The translations under genes and the position numbers were made by a program. From positions 6,479,001-6,543,000 of the forward strand of contig NZ_CP121666.1 in NCBI RefSeq assembly GCF_029714325.1: a stretch of DNA of 64,000 bases, given 5' to 3'. The number at the start of each line of letters is the position of its first letter. Position 1 is the stretch's first letter. This document shows, in pieces, positions 25,266 through 33,438 of this stretch. Under the pieces are notes generated by a model. The model did not search any database. It had not been told where the DNA came from and saw only the letters and a list, made by a program, of their open reading frames with translations. The DNA is from Bradyrhizobium sp. CB1717. Its GTDB lineage: Bacteria; Pseudomonadota; Alphaproteobacteria; Rhizobiales; Xanthobacteraceae.

Positions 25266-26012
25266 TCACTTGATGGCCGCTGATGTCTGGAAGATCCGGC
25301 CCCATGACGCAAGGGCTCTGATGTCGCCGCCGGCGAGGTCGAGGGTCCGCCACAGCGTCACCGCCACCGAATCGAGCACGACGATGTCCAGCTCCCGCTC
25401 CAGCGTAGCCGCCAAGGCGGCGCCATCGAGATTGGTGCAGAGGATGACGATGGCGTCCGCGCCTTCCGTCGCCACGGCACGGATCATACCTGCAATCGTC
25501 GAGGGTTCGACCTCGCCAAAGGAGAAATTGTCGCGCAAGCCCAGATGCCGCTCGGCATGAGGTGCGATCCCCTCCTCAGCCCAGACGTCGCCGATCCGCC
25601 GCTGCACGTCGTCGGTGTAGGGCGAGACCAGGCCAACGCGTTTTGCGCCGAGCGCGCGGGCGGCATCGATGCAAGCGAGCGTCGACGTCGTCGCAGGCAC
25701 ACCCGTGCGTGCCGTGATCGCCTCGCACAGGCTCCGGTCGCGGCCGATGCCGAGCCAGCTTGCGGAGGTGCCGTTCCAGGCGATCGCGTCGACCTTGGCA
25801 TCGGCCAGCAGGTCCGCGGCCGGCAGCATCACCGAGGCGTCGAACTGGCTCAGCGCGGCGGCGTCGAGCGCGATCTCGGTGACGCGGAAGCGCGCGAAAT
25901 GCGCGGTGATGCCGGAGACGCCCGCCAGCATGGCACTTGTGACGGGCTCCAGCACCGAGTTGGAGGACGGCGTGATCATGCCGAGGCGTTTGCGCAAGAC
26001 TACATCGATCAC
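25266..26012 (-). CDS. Maleate isomerase/arylmalonate decarboxylase-like protein (Asp/Glu racemase superfamily)
   Basis: A 248-aa protein. N-terminal GMITPSSNSVLEP and C-terminal VILCTNLDGA place it in the maleate cis-trans isomerase/AMDase group. At the first catalytic position the motif is AWNGTSASW, with Gly where racemases and maleate isomerases have Cys. The second Cys (CTNLDG, about residue 191) is present. This Gly/Cys combination is that of arylmalonate decarboxylase, which lacks racemase activity, so I infer a decarboxylase or lyase role rather than isomerisation. It lies 11 bases upstream of the dihydropyrimidinase gene on the same strand and diverges from the GntR gene. Confidence 0.8.
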   Translation of the reverse strand: MIDVVLRKRLGMITPSSNSVLEPVTSAMLAGVSGITAHFARFRVTEIALDAAALSQFDASVMLPAADLLADAKVDAIAWNGTSASWLGIGRDRSLCEAITARTGVPATTSTLACIDAARALGAKRVGLVSPYTDDVQRRIGDVWAEEGIAPHAERHLGLRDNFSFGEVEPSTIAGMIRAVATEGADAIVILCTNLDGAALAATLERELDIVVLDSVAVTLWRTLDLAGGDIRALASWGRIFQTSAAIK

Positions 26013-26093
26013 GATCGCTCCGTTGCCGCGGAGCGCATCAACGCTCCCTCGAAACGATCATCGGCATCCCCGGCGCGGCGCGCAACCCGCAAT

Positions 26094-26110
26094 TTGCATA
26101 CTGCATGCAA
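26094..26110. promoter_or_regulatory. Putative GntR operator in the divergent promoter
   Basis: TTGCATACTGCATGCAA has perfect TTGCAT/ATGCAA arms around 5 bases. It sits in an AT-rich stretch between the divergent decarboxylase-like gene (start 26012) and the GntR gene (start 26211), and a further ATGCATTTG follows at about 26120. Its position suits control of both directions by the adjacent GntR regulator (inference). Confidence 0.5.
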
Positions 26111-26210
26111 TTTGTTCGATATGCATTTGTTTTAAGCCACATACGTCGCCTATTTGGGCATCGCCTTCGGCTCGGAATGGCTAGGATGAGTTGCAAGCAG
26201 GAAATCTCGC

Positions 26211-26921
26211 GTGCAGCAGAAATCCGAACCGAACCCGGGACGAAAGTCGCCCAAACTCAAGCGGATGGGCCTGCATGAGCGCGCGGCTGCGCGAATGCGG
26301 ACGATGATCATTCGCGGAGAGCTGCCGCCGGGCTCGCAGACCCAGGAAACAAAACTGTCGAAGGAGCTCGGCGTGTCGCGCACGCCCTTGCGCGAGGCGA
26401 TGAAGGTGCTCGCCGCGGAAGGGCTGATCGAGCTTCGTCCCAACCGCAGCCCGCGCATCGCCGATATCGCGGTCGAGGACATCCAGGAACTGTTCGAGGC
26501 CCTCGCCGGTATCGAGCGGCTCGCCGCCGAGCTTGCCGCGGAGCGCGCCACCGAGCGCGACCTCGCCCGCCTGCGCACGCTTCAGACCCGGATGGAAGGT
26601 CATCACCGCAACGGCAAGCTCGACGACTATTTCGCCATCAACGGCGAGATCCACAACACCATCGTCCGCATGGCCCGCAACACGCCGCTCCGCGAAGCCC
26701 ACGAGACGCTGATCTCCCGCGCCGAACGCGCCCGCTATCTCGCGCTCGGTGCCGACAGGCGCTGGAGCAATTCGGTCGACGAGCACGCCGATATCCTGGC
26801 CGCCCTCGAAGCGCGCGACGGCGAAGCCGCCGGCCGCCTGCTCGGCGCCCATGTCGCGCGCACCGGCACGGCGCTGCTCGAAGTTCTCGCCGCCTCTCAA
26901 GCCAAGCGAACGGCGGCATAG
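26211..26921 (+). CDS. GntR-family regulator, FCD (FadR) subfamily
   Basis: A 236-aa protein. The winged HTH is visible at about residues 22-85 (HERAAARMRTMIIRGELPPG, then LSKELGVSRTPLREAMKVLAAEGL). An all-helical FCD ligand domain follows, with NGEIHNTIVRMARN and a final DEHADILAALEARD supplying metal/ligand-binding Asp and His residues. The start is a GTG at 26211 with AGGA upstream. An ATG at 26265 is possible. It sits between the two Asp/Glu-racemase superfamily genes and likely represses the hydantoin-type cluster. Confidence 0.9.
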   Translation: MQQKSEPNPGRKSPKLKRMGLHERAAARMRTMIIRGELPPGSQTQETKLSKELGVSRTPLREAMKVLAAEGLIELRPNRSPRIADIAVEDIQELFEALAGIERLAAELAAERATERDLARLRTLQTRMEGHHRNGKLDDYFAINGEIHNTIVRMARNTPLREAHETLISRAERARYLALGADRRWSNSVDEHADILAALEARDGEAAGRLLGAHVARTGTALLEVLAASQAKRTAA

Positions 26922-26923
26922 TC

Positions 26924-27673
26924 ATGAAGCTGCTGCTGCTCAACCCCAACACCAGCGCCGCAGTCACCGAGCTCATGATGGGTGTCGGGCAGCGCGCGGC
27001 CGCATCAGGCACGGAGCTGATTCCCTGCACCGCATCCCGCGGCGTGCCTTATATCGCGACGCGCACGGAAGCGCAGATCGGCGGCGCCATCGCGCTGGAG
27101 ATGCTGGCCGAGCAGCACATGAAGGTGGACGCCGCAATCATCGCGGCCTTCGGCGATCCCGGCCTGTTCGCCGCGCGCGAGACCTTCGACATTCCCGTGG
27201 TCGGCATGGCGGAAGCGGCGATGCTGACCGCCTGCATGGCCGGACGCCGCTTTGCCATCGTGACCTTCGCGCAAGCGCTGGGCCCTTGGTACGAGGAATG
27301 CGTCCGCGCCCACGGGCTGTGGGAGCGCTGCGCCGGCATCCGCATGCTCGATACACCCTTTCAGGCGATCTCCGAGGTCGGCACCGAGAAGGAGGATGTG
27401 CTGGTCGAGCTCGCCCAGCGAGCCATCGTCGAGGACGAGGCCGATGTGCTGATTTTTGCGGGCGCCCCGCTCTCGGGCCTTGCCGAGCGCGTCGCGGACC
27501 GGATCCCCGTCCCCGTGGTCGATCAGGTCATCGCCTCGGTGAAGCAAGCCGAGGCGCTTCATGCGCTGCGCCTGCGCAAGGCGAGCGCCGGCACGTTCCG
27601 CCGGCCCGCCGCCAAGCCGACCATTGGTCTTGCCGACGCGCTTGCCGCGCGGCTCGAGCATCGCGACAGCTGA
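26924..27673 (+). CDS. Hydantoin racemase-like protein lacking both catalytic cysteines
   Basis: A 249-aa Asp/Glu/hydantoin racemase superfamily protein beginning MKLLLLNPNTSAAVTE. The segment around the first catalytic Cys reads IIAAFGDPGL (IACFGDPGL in characterised hydantoin racemases). The second reads LIFAGAPLSGLAERV instead of VLGCAGMADLA. Both Cys acid/base residues are therefore absent, while the fold motifs are kept. Racemase activity by the usual two-base mechanism is not expected. It starts 2 bases after the GntR stop, so the two are co-transcribed, and an ABC transporter operon follows 114 bases downstream. Confidence 0.82.
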   Translation: MKLLLLNPNTSAAVTELMMGVGQRAAASGTELIPCTASRGVPYIATRTEAQIGGAIALEMLAEQHMKVDAAIIAAFGDPGLFAARETFDIPVVGMAEAAMLTACMAGRRFAIVTFAQALGPWYEECVRAHGLWERCAGIRMLDTPFQAISEVGTEKEDVLVELAQRAIVEDEADVLIFAGAPLSGLAERVADRIPVPVVDQVIASVKQAEALHALRLRKASAGTFRRPAAKPTIGLADALAARLEHRDS

Positions 27674-27787
27674 TCGGAGGGGCGGCTGGGGCGATGGACG
27701 ATCTTCAATCCATATTCAATTGTGCGGCCACCGCCGAACCAGGGCACGAGACTTGCTTTCTCCTCTGGAGCAACGGGAGGCAACACC

Positions 27788-28882
27788 ATGGCTGATGCGC
27801 CAAGCGGCCGATCGCTCGTCGTCGACGCGGTCACCCACCGGTATCCAAGTGGCGCGCTTGCGGTCGAGAACATCAATCTCGACATCAAGGGCGGCGAGAT
27901 CATCGCGCTGCTCGGCCCGTCCGGCTGCGGCAAGACCACGCTCTTGCGCATCATCGCCGGCTTCATCGCGCAGACGCAGGGGAGGATCATCATCGGCGAC
28001 GACATCGTCGATGCGCTGCCGCCGAACAAGCGTGCTGTCGGCATCGTGTTCCAGAACTACGCTCTGTTTCCCCATCTGTCGATCAGCGAGAACGTCGCCT
28101 ACGGCCTCGCCGCCCGCGGCATCGACAAGGCCGCGCGCCAGCGCGAGGCACAGCGCCTGCTCGAGCTGGTGCAACTCCCGACCATGGCCGAGCGGCTGCC
28201 GCGGCAGCTCTCCGGGGGCCAGCAGCAGCGCGTCGCGCTCGCCCGCGCACTCGCGATCAAGCCGTCGATCCTGCTGCTCGACGAGCCCTTCGCCGCGCTC
28301 GACAAGAATTTACGGCTGGACATGCAGATCGAGGTCAAGCGGCTGCAGCGCGTCTCCGGCATCACCACGCTGATCGTGACGCACGACCAGGAGGAAGCGC
28401 TGTCGATGGCCGACCGCGTCGCCGTGCTGAGCCACGGCAAGCTCGAGCAGTTCGGCTCGCCGTCCGACGTCTACGATCGTCCGCAGACGCTGTTCGTCAA
28501 CACCTTCGTCGGCTCCACCAACCGCATGCCCGGTGTCGTGGTCTCGGCGGATCGCACGGCGGCAAAGGTGCGCCTCGATGCCGGCGCGGAAATCGTCGCA
28601 CGGCCCGCGGGCGGTACGCTCAGCGAAGGCGGCCGCGTCACGGTCTGCATCCGCCCCGAGCATCTGCAATTCGTCGGCGACGAGACCGGCTTTGCCGGCG
28701 TCGTCGGCATGTCGCTGCCGCTGGGTGCCACCGTCGTGCACGAGGTCACCACTGCCGACGGCTCCGGCGTCAAGGTCTCGCAGGCGCGCATCGGCGAGAC
28801 GCGCGCGCTGGAGAGCGGCGCTGCGGTGCGCCTTGCTCCGCTTGCCCCATCGCTCGCCAACGCCTTTCCCGCAACGCTTTAG
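27788..28882 (+). CDS. ABC transporter ATP-binding protein (PotA-like)
   Basis: A 364-aa ATPase. Walker A GPSGCGKTT (about residue 43), Q-loop VFQNYALFP, signature LSGGQQQRVALARAL, Walker B ILLLDEPFAALD and H-loop VTHDQEEA are all present. A C-terminal TOBE-type regulatory domain (about 270-360) follows, as in spermidine/putrescine or ferric importers. The ATG at 27788 is chosen because the preceding frame to 27722 is not family-like, and GGGAGG lies about 8 bases upstream. It is the first gene of an ATPase-SBP-permease-permease operon. Confidence 0.93.
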   Translation: MADAPSGRSLVVDAVTHRYPSGALAVENINLDIKGGEIIALLGPSGCGKTTLLRIIAGFIAQTQGRIIIGDDIVDALPPNKRAVGIVFQNYALFPHLSISENVAYGLAARGIDKAARQREAQRLLELVQLPTMAERLPRQLSGGQQQRVALARALAIKPSILLLDEPFAALDKNLRLDMQIEVKRLQRVSGITTLIVTHDQEEALSMADRVAVLSHGKLEQFGSPSDVYDRPQTLFVNTFVGSTNRMPGVVVSADRTAAKVRLDAGAEIVARPAGGTLSEGGRVTVCIRPEHLQFVGDETGFAGVVGMSLPLGATVVHEVTTADGSGVKVSQARIGETRALESGAAVRLAPLAPSLANAFPATL

Positions 28883-28912
28883 ATCCAGTTTATGTCCAGA
28901 GGGGAGTTCGAC

Positions 28913-29959
28913 ATGATCATCAACCGCAGAAGCCTGCTGACCACGGCGCTCACACTCGGGGCCATGAAGGCGTTTCCGGGCCTGAGCTACGCCCAGGCCC
29001 GTCCGCTGGTGTTTGCGACCTTCACCGGAAGCTGGGAGGAAGCGCACAAGGCCGTGCTGGTGCCCGCATTCCGGAAAGCCAATGCGGACGCCGCGATGGT
29101 GCTCGACCCCATGCTCTCGGTCGACCAGATCGCGAAGGTCAACGCCGCCAAGGCCAATCCGCCGATCGATGTCATGCTGCACGATCCCGGCCCCGCCCTC
29201 GTCGCCATCGGCCAGGATCTGGTCGAGCCTTATCCGGTCGAGAAGAGCGCCTATTACAAGGACCTGATCGCCGAGGCGCAGGAGCCGATGGGCCCTGCCC
29301 CGTTCTTCCAGGTCGTCGGCCTCACCTACAATCCGGAAGCCGTCAAGACGCCGCCGACCTCCTGGGCCGATCTCTGGAAGCCGGAGTTCAAGGGCCGCGT
29401 CGGCATCACCAACCTCAACTCGACGCTCGGCACCGGCTGGCTGGTCGAGATCGCCAAGATGCGCGGCGGCTCGGAGGCCAATGTCGATCCCGGCTTCAAG
29501 GCGCTGGAGGAGCTGAAGCCCAATCTCGCCGCGGTCGCCGCCAATCCCGGCGCGCTCGCGACCCTGTTCCAGCAGGGCCAGATCGACATCTCGCCCGGCA
29601 ATTTCAACGCCATCCAGATCCTCAAGGCGCGCGGCGTGCCGGTCGAGTTCGTTGCGCCGAAGGAAGGCGCCATCGCCTTCAAGACCACGATCCACATCGT
29701 CAAGAACTCGCCGAACCGCGAGCTCGCCTTCAAGCTGATCGAGGCGGCGCTGACGCCGGAGGTGCAGACCACGCTGATGAACCCGCCCTATCTGATCGTG
29801 CCGACCAATTCCAAGGTGACGATGGGCGGCGAGATCGCGCGCGTGCTGGCCAAGGACACCGCCGAGCTGAAGCAGAAGTTCGTGTTCCAGGACTGGAAGA
29901 AGATCAACGAGCAACGCTCGGCTTGGATCGAGCGCTTCAACCGCGAGATCAAGATCTAA
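28913..29959 (+). CDS. ABC transporter substrate-binding protein (PotD/family 1-like)
   Basis: A 348-aa periplasmic protein. The ATG at 28913 has GGGGAG about 8 bases upstream and gives a signal peptide with a twin Arg (NRRSLLTTALTLG) ending near SYAQA. Mature features are FATFTGSWEEAHKAVLVPAF and, later, VVGLTYNPEAVKTPPTSWADLW, the T-S-W-A-D-L-W motif typical of polyamine/iron-type binding proteins. The ligand is unknown. Proximity to hydantoin and purine-type enzymes suggests a nitrogenous organic acid. Confidence 0.9.
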   Translation: MIINRRSLLTTALTLGAMKAFPGLSYAQARPLVFATFTGSWEEAHKAVLVPAFRKANADAAMVLDPMLSVDQIAKVNAAKANPPIDVMLHDPGPALVAIGQDLVEPYPVEKSAYYKDLIAEAQEPMGPAPFFQVVGLTYNPEAVKTPPTSWADLWKPEFKGRVGITNLNSTLGTGWLVEIAKMRGGSEANVDPGFKALEELKPNLAAVAANPGALATLFQQGQIDISPGNFNAIQILKARGVPVEFVAPKEGAIAFKTTIHIVKNSPNRELAFKLIEAALTPEVQTTLMNPPYLIVPTNSKVTMGGEIARVLAKDTAELKQKFVFQDWKKINEQRSAWIERFNREIKI

Positions 29960-29962
29960 GCT

Positions 29963-30826
29963 ATGGGCGCAGCACCGGCATCGCGGGACGTGACGTCCTA
30001 CGGAATGGGATTGGCAGCGCCGCTGGCGCTGTTCTTCCTGTTGTTCTTCGTCGCGCCGCTGCTGCAACTGCTCTGGCTCTCGCTGCACAACGACACGGCC
30101 GCGCTCCATTGGGGGCTCGGCCAGTACCTGCACTTCCTCGCCGATCCCTTCAGCCTCGGCGTGCTCGGCTCGACGCTGCTGCTGGGGGCCGAGGTGACCG
30201 CCGTCTGCCTCGTGCTCGGCTTTCCCATCGCCTGGCTGTATCAGCGGGTCGGGCCGAAGCTGCAGACCATCATCATCCTGATCGTGCTGCTGCCGCTTTT
30301 GACCAGCGTCGTGGTGCGCACCTTCGCCTGGATCGTCATCCTCGGACGCCAGGGCATCATCAACGCGACGCTGCAATCCCTGGGGATCATCGATACGCCG
30401 CTAAAACTGCTCTACACCCAGTTCGGCGTGGTAATCGCGCTGGCGCAGGTGCAGATGCCGCTGATGACGCTGCCCCTGATCACCGCGCTCGGCCGCATCG
30501 ATCCCAATCTCGACGATGCCTCCTGCTCGCTCGGCGCCGGGAGCTGGCGCACCTTCTTCCGGATCGTGCTACCGCTGTCGCTGCCCGGCGTCATCGCCGG
30601 CTGCACGCTGACCTATGCCGCCGCGATCACCGCCTTCATCACCCAGTCGCTGATCGGCGGCGGGCAGATGCTGTTCATGCCGATGTATCTCTACCAGCAG
30701 GCTTCGACACTGCAGAACTGGCCGTTTGCGGCCGCGATCTCGATCATCTTCCTGCTCGCCGTGCTCGCGGTCGTCTCGGTCTTCACCACGCTCGGCCGCA
30801 TGTCGCGCGGCTATGGAGGCGCATGA
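29963..30826 (+). CDS. ABC transporter permease (PotB-like)
   Basis: A 287-aa inner-membrane protein with about six hydrophobic segments. The cytoplasmic EAA loop is recognisable as LDDASCSLGAGSWRTFFRIVLPLSLPGV (in part). It starts 3 bases after the SBP gene. Its stop overlaps the start of the second permease gene in an ATGA. Confidence 0.92.
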   Translation: MGAAPASRDVTSYGMGLAAPLALFFLLFFVAPLLQLLWLSLHNDTAALHWGLGQYLHFLADPFSLGVLGSTLLLGAEVTAVCLVLGFPIAWLYQRVGPKLQTIIILIVLLPLLTSVVVRTFAWIVILGRQGIINATLQSLGIIDTPLKLLYTQFGVVIALAQVQMPLMTLPLITALGRIDPNLDDASCSLGAGSWRTFFRIVLPLSLPGVIAGCTLTYAAAITAFITQSLIGGGQMLFMPMYLYQQASTLQNWPFAAAISIIFLLAVLAVVSVFTTLGRMSRGYGGA

Positions 30827-31641
30827 TGAGCGGCCGCAAGCGCACTCTCGAGGCGATCAGCTTCGAGCTCGTCATGACCGTGATCGCGGTGATCGCGCTT
30901 GTCATCATCATCGCGCCGTCGCTGGTGGTGCTGATCGTCTCCTTCACAAGCGGCTTCTCGCTGCGCTTCCCGCCGCCCGGCTATTCCTTGCGCTGGTACG
31001 CCGAGCTGTGGAATGCCTGGCAGCTGCATTTCGCGGCCAAGAACAGCCTGATCGTGGCGCTGTGGGCAACTAGCCTGTCCGTCGTCCTCGGCGTCGCCGC
31101 GGCGCTCGCGATCTCCAGGTCGCGGACGCTGTCGGCGCGGCTGCTCGATTCCCTCTTCATGTCGCCGCTGGTGCTGCCCGCACTCGCCTTTGGCCTTGCC
31201 GCCCTGATGCTGTTCTCGCTGGTCGGCCTACCGGTGTCGCCGCTGACGCTGGTGATCGGCCACACCGTGGTCTGCGTGCCCTATGTCGTGCGCAACACGG
31301 TCGCAGCCCTCGCCCAGCTCGAGCCGACCCTGCTCGAAAGCTCGGCGGTGCTGGGCGCAAGCCGGCTCTACACGTTCCGCAGGATCGTGCTGCCGCTGAT
31401 CCGGCCCGGCATCATCGCCGGCGCCTTCATCGCCTTCATGTCGTCCTTCGACAACGTGCCGGTATCGCTGTTCCTGCGCGATGCCGCGACCGACATGCTG
31501 CCGATCCGGATGTGGCAGGACCTCGAAGGCAAGCTGGATGTCACCATCGCCGCGCTCTCGGGCGTGCTGATCATCGCGACCGTCGCGCTGGTCGCGGTGA
31601 TGGAGCGCATCACCGGCCTGTCGCGGCGGCTGACGAACTAA
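30823..31641 (+). CDS. ABC transporter permease (PotC-like)
   Basis: A 272-aa inner-membrane protein. About six hydrophobic segments and the EAA-type loop LLESSAVLGASRLYTFRRIVLP followed by IAGAFIAFMSSFDNVPVSLF match PotC-type permeases. The start ATG at 30823 overlaps the PotB-like stop (ATGA). A second ATG at 30826 is possible. The larger frame open from 29923 is an alternate-frame reading of the upstream permease and is ignored. Confidence 0.92.
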   Translation: MMSGRKRTLEAISFELVMTVIAVIALVIIIAPSLVVLIVSFTSGFSLRFPPPGYSLRWYAELWNAWQLHFAAKNSLIVALWATSLSVVLGVAAALAISRSRTLSARLLDSLFMSPLVLPALAFGLAALMLFSLVGLPVSPLTLVIGHTVVCVPYVVRNTVAALAQLEPTLLESSAVLGASRLYTFRRIVLPLIRPGIIAGAFIAFMSSFDNVPVSLFLRDAATDMLPIRMWQDLEGKLDVTIAALSGVLIIATVALVAVMERITGLSRRLTN

Positions 31642-31682
31642 GGACTGATGGGATGAGCCGCGCCTAGCTCCGCAATGAAGGT

Positions 31683-31834
31683 GCGTTCCCTCTCTCCTTG
31701 TGGGGGAGGGCTAGGGAGAGGGGTGGCTCAGCAAAAGGTGCCGATTGGTACATCGCGTATGGGTGAGCAACCGAAAGAGTCCCCGTGTGGCACACCCCTC
31801 CCCGCCCCTCCCCCGCAAGGGGGGAACGGAGAGA
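31683..31834. repeat. G-rich inverted intergenic repeat
   Basis: The left arm (31683-31726) reads CGTTCCCTCTCTCCTTG then GGGGGAGGG...GAGAGGGGTGG. The right arm (31791-31834) is its approximate inverse, CACACCCCTCCCC...CTCCCCCGCAAGGGGG then GAACGGAGAG. The pair encloses about 60 bases and lies between the convergent permease and HIUase genes. Similar G/C-rich arms are common in intergenic regions of Bradyrhizobium and related bacteria (recollection). Confidence 0.6.
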
Positions 31835-31879
31835 GCACCGCCAGCAGCCAAACTCGATTCGACTTGAGGGCCTCACACT

Positions 31880-32215
31880 CTAGGCGCCGCGGAACAGCGA
31901 ATAGCCCCAGCGCGTGAATTTCAGCGGCAGATGAAAATGCTCGTCAACGTTCTTGATGCGGAAACGGAACGGCGTCACGGTCAGGAAGCCGTCGTGCTCG
32001 CCAAAGAACTCGCCGAGATGAAACAGCACCTCGTACTCACCAGCCGTCACGCCTGCGCCTTGCGCAACGGAATGATCGAGCACGCCGTTGGCACCGAGCC
32101 GCCCGTCGGCGATGCGCAGCGAGTCCGGATCGATCCGCCAGATCTCGACGCGCAGCCCCTGCGCCGGACGCCCGCTCGCCACATCGACCGCGTGAATGGA
32201 AATGCCGCCTGCCAC
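31880..32215 (-). CDS. uraH: 5-hydroxyisourate hydrolase (transthyretin-like)
   Basis: A 111-aa HIUase, which hydrolyses 5-hydroxyisourate to OHCU in uric-acid breakdown. Catalytic-site residues appear in ISIHAVDVASGRPAQGL (His), RIDPDS (Arg region) and DEHFHLPL (His). The start is a GTG at 32215, with a strong Shine-Dalgarno GGGAGGAAC just upstream. The longer ATG frame has no similarity before it. The protein ends SLFRGA instead of the signature Y-R-G-S, so two of the last four signature residues differ. It is divergent from an MFS gene, with only 26 bases between start codons. No uricase or OHCU decarboxylase gene lies in the window. Confidence 0.88.
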   Translation of the reverse strand: MAGGISIHAVDVASGRPAQGLRVEIWRIDPDSLRIADGRLGANGVLDHSVAQGAGVTAGEYEVLFHLGEFFGEHDGFLTVTPFRFRIKNVDEHFHLPLKFTRWGYSLFRGA

Positions 32216-32241
32216 AATGTTCCTCCCATGAGCGCAGCGCC

Positions 32242-33438
32242 ATGGTAGACGGAAACACGGCCATTCGGCCAGCGCCCGCGTTGCTGCCGGCCCTGGGGGC
32301 GATGACCGCGCTCCAGGCCCTCGTCGCGCTGGCCTTGTTCGCACCCGGCGTGGTCGCGCCCCGCGCCCATATCGAGGTCTGGCAGCTCTCGATGTTCTCC
32401 TGCGCGGTGTTCGCGGTCGGCATTCCCGCCTCGTTCTGGGGCGGCGGCTTCATCGCGCGGGTTGGCTCGCTGCGGATCGCGAGCCTGTGCGCGGCGGCCA
32501 TCGTCCTCGGCATGGCCCTGGCTTCGCTTGGATCGAGCGCCGCACTGCTGGCCGCGGGCCTCTGCCTCGGCCTTGCCATGGGCCCGGAGACGCCCGCAAG
32601 TGCGGCGCTGCTGTCGCGGCTCGTCACCGCCGAGCGCCGCGCCTTCGTGTTCTCGGTGCGCCAGACCGGCAACCAGATCGGCGCGGTCTGCGGCTCGCTG
32701 GCCCTGCCCGCAATCGCCATCGCGTTCGGACCGGCCTGGTGCTATGCGGCCGTCGGCCTCTGCGCGCTGCTCGCGATCGCGCTGTTCGAGCGGCTGCGGC
32801 CGGCTTACGCCGTCAAGTTCGTCCCGCCGCCAAAACTCGATCTCCGCGCGCGGCTGGCGCTGATGACGGCGGACCGGCGTATCGCGATGCTGGCGCTGGC
32901 CTCGATGCCGTTCAGCGCGATGCAGGTGTCGCTCAACACGGTCTTCGTCACGCTCGGCACACGAGAGCTTGGTCTCAGCCATATCGAGGCCGGCATGGCA
33001 CTCGCCTGCGCGCAAGTCGGCGGCCTCGTCGGCCGTCTCGGCTGGGGCTATGTCGCCATGCGCCTCGACGCCTCCCGCGCCGTGCTCATCGTCATTGGCC
33101 TCGGCATGGCCTTCTGCGCCGCGCTGCTCGGTCTCGACGGCGCATCGCTCGGCCGCAACGGACAATTCATCGTTGCCGCATTGTTTGGCCTGACGGCGTC
33201 GGGCTGGAATGGCGTCTTCATCGCCGAGATCGCCCGCCTCGCTCCGCAGGACCGGATCGGCGAGACCACCGGCGCGGTGCTGACAGCATCCTATGCCGGG
33301 CTGCTCGCGGCGCCGGCCGTGGTATCGATCCTGGATGGTGTAGCTGGCCTCGGCGCGGCCTTCTTTGCCCTGGCGTGCCTGGCCCTCTGTGGCACAGTGG
33401 CGCTGATCTGGGGAGGCCATGACAAAGCCGACAAATAG
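32242..33438 (+). CDS. MFS transporter
   Basis: A 398-aa, about 12-TM major facilitator protein. The second transmembrane pair contains FWGGGFIARVGSLR, a relaxed version of the loop 2-3 motif, and RRAFVFSVRQTGNQIGAVCG is typical of the fifth segment. It overlaps the amidase gene by 20 bases at its 3' end, indicating translational coupling. A later Met at residue 21 could be the start, leaving more room for the divergent promoter. Confidence 0.87.
   Translation: MVDGNTAIRPAPALLPALGAMTALQALVALALFAPGVVAPRAHIEVWQLSMFSCAVFAVGIPASFWGGGFIARVGSLRIASLCAAAIVLGMALASLGSSAALLAAGLCLGLAMGPETPASAALLSRLVTAERRAFVFSVRQTGNQIGAVCGSLALPAIAIAFGPAWCYAAVGLCALLAIALFERLRPAYAVKFVPPPKLDLRARLALMTADRRIAMLALASMPFSAMQVSLNTVFVTLGTRELGLSHIEAGMALACAQVGGLVGRLGWGYVAMRLDASRAVLIVIGLGMAFCAALLGLDGASLGRNGQFIVAALFGLTASGWNGVFIAEIARLAPQDRIGETTGAVLTASYAGLLAAPAVVSILDGVAGLGAAFFALACLALCGTVALIWGGHDKADK

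Noticed and set aside
28310..30376. Minus-strand frame of 688 aa opposite the ABC transporter genes
   Set aside because: Shadow of the ATPase, binding-protein and permease coding sequences. Low-complexity Asp/Gly/Arg composition and no domain.
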